Source of the DNA: Burkholderiales bacterium
GTDB lineage: Bacteria > Pseudomonadota > Gammaproteobacteria > Burkholderiales > Casimicrobiaceae
Assembly: GCA_031275075.1 (NCBI GenBank)
Contig: JAISPI010000169.1
Span: 1 to 6,450, forward strand
Direction: 5' to 3'
DNA: 6,450 nucleotides
The number at the start of each line of letters is the position of its first letter. Position 1 is the stretch's first letter. The notes below the pieces were generated by a model that searched no databases, was not told the DNA's origin, and saw nothing but the letters and a program-made list of their open reading frames with translations. Both the position numbers and the translations under genes were made by a program. Shown here one piece after another: positions 5,779-6,450 of the stretch.

Positions 5779-6450
5779 ATGAAACGAATCAAACGGTGGC
5801 TCAAATGGGCTGTTTTAGGGCTGCTGTTGGCCGGAATCCTTTATGTCTGCTGGCTTTTCGCGCAAGTGGTCTGGTGGAATTATGCCAATCCACGCGAAAC
5901 AGCATTCATGGTGGAGCGGCTGGCGGTTTTGCGGGACAAGGATCCGGGGGCGGTTTTGCGGCAGACTTGGGTGTCGTACGAAAACATTTCAAAATCGTTG
6001 AAACTCGCCGTCGTTGCTGCTGAGGATGACCGTTTTCTCGACCATCGCGGCTTCGACTGGGACAGCATGACGCAGGCGCTGGAAAAAAACCTGAAGCGCG
6101 GCAAAACGGTCGTCGGCGGTTCGACCATCAGCCAGCAACTCGCTAAAAACCTGTTTTTATCATCCAACCGCAGCTATCTAAGAAAAATCAAAGAGGCGAC
6201 CATCACCGTGATGATCGAGGCGGTGTGGAGCAAGAAACGAATCCTCGAAGTGTATTTGAACGTTGCCGAATGGGGGGATGGTGTTTTTGGTGCCGAGGCG
6301 GCCGCCCATCACTATTACGGGATCAGCGCCGCGCAACTGAATGCGTCGCAGGCGGCGCGTTTGGCGGTGATGCTGCCCAATCCCCGCGTTTATCAAAAAC
6401 ACTTTCCGCCGCGCCTCGAAGCGCATGCACAACGGGTCGAAAAAAGAATG
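5779..6450 (+). CDS. mtgA: Monofunctional biosynthetic peptidoglycan transglycosylase, C-terminus beyond the window
   Basis: MtgA polymerises lipid II into glycan strands on the outer face of the inner membrane; it is a family GT51 enzyme without a transpeptidase domain. The window holds 224 codons with no stop, and the family is usually about 230-245 residues, so only a short tail is missing. A basic N-terminus (MKRIKRWLK) leads into one membrane anchor (about 10-31). The catalytic domain shows EDDRFLDHRGFD (82-93) with catalytic Glu82, GGSTISQQLAKNLFL (113-127), RKIKE with second Glu139 (135-139) and KRILEVYLNVAEWGDGVFG (153-171). The 57-residue distance between the two glutamates equals that between Glu233 and Glu290 of E. 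coli PBP1b. An in-frame ATG at 5740 would add 13 residues but lies inside the -10 box, so it is rejected as a start. The ribosome site is weak (GGGCGG just before the ATG). It is transcribed away from gcvT, with no evident functional link to it. Confidence 0.96.
   Translation, partial: MKRIKRWLKWAVLGLLLAGILYVCWLFAQVVWWNYANPRETAFMVERLAVLRDKDPGAVLRQTWVSYENISKSLKLAVVAAEDDRFLDHRGFDWDSMTQALEKNLKRGKTVVGGSTISQQLAKNLFLSSNRSYLRKIKEATITVMIEAVWSKKRILEVYLNVAEWGDGVFGAEAAAHHYYGISAAQLNASQAARLAVMLPNPRVYQKHFPPRLEAHAQRVEKRM

Overview
The window looks like ordinary chromosomal DNA from a proteobacterium, most likely a betaproteobacterium. The evidence is a monofunctional MtgA transglycosylase (a proteobacterial enzyme), a single-chain GcvP, proteobacterial-style GcvT and GcvH, and a TrmB N-terminus (IRSYVLRQGR) of a kind I associate with Betaproteobacteria. 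The class call is inference from protein character; there is no rRNA or other phylogenetic marker here. I saw no mobile element, CRISPR array, tRNA or rRNA.

Layout. Five genes read leftward on the minus strand from about 5690 to beyond the left edge: gcvT (5643-4528), gcvH (4482-4102), gcvP (4041-1201), an unrecognised probably exported protein (1204-503) and trmB (503 to the edge, C-terminus missing). The last three are chained by short stop/start overlaps: 4 nt between gcvP and the unknown gene, and 1 nt between the unknown gene and trmB. They are therefore probably one transcript with translational coupling. One gene, mtgA (5779 to the right edge, C-terminus missing), reads the other way. 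The 135-bp gap between gcvT and mtgA (5644-5778) holds two back-to-back sigma70-type promoters whose -35 elements touch, a pair of CATCACG repeats 21 bp apart and a 5-bp inverted repeat.

Function. GcvP (decarboxylase), GcvH (lipoyl carrier) and GcvT (aminomethyltransferase) are three of the four glycine cleavage proteins. They turn glycine and tetrahydrofolate into CO2, ammonia and 5,10-methylene-tetrahydrofolate and reduce NAD+. The fourth protein, lipoamide dehydrogenase, is not in the window and is presumably encoded elsewhere. TrmB makes m7G in tRNA and MtgA polymerises peptidoglycan glycan strands; neither has an obvious metabolic link to glycine cleavage.

The least explained element is the unknown gene between gcvP and trmB. 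It encodes a predicted secreted protein with five cysteines and a stretch resembling one beta-propeller strand pair. I found no sign of a dramatic new system; the points worth a second look are this gene, its coupling to its neighbours and the compact divergent promoter.
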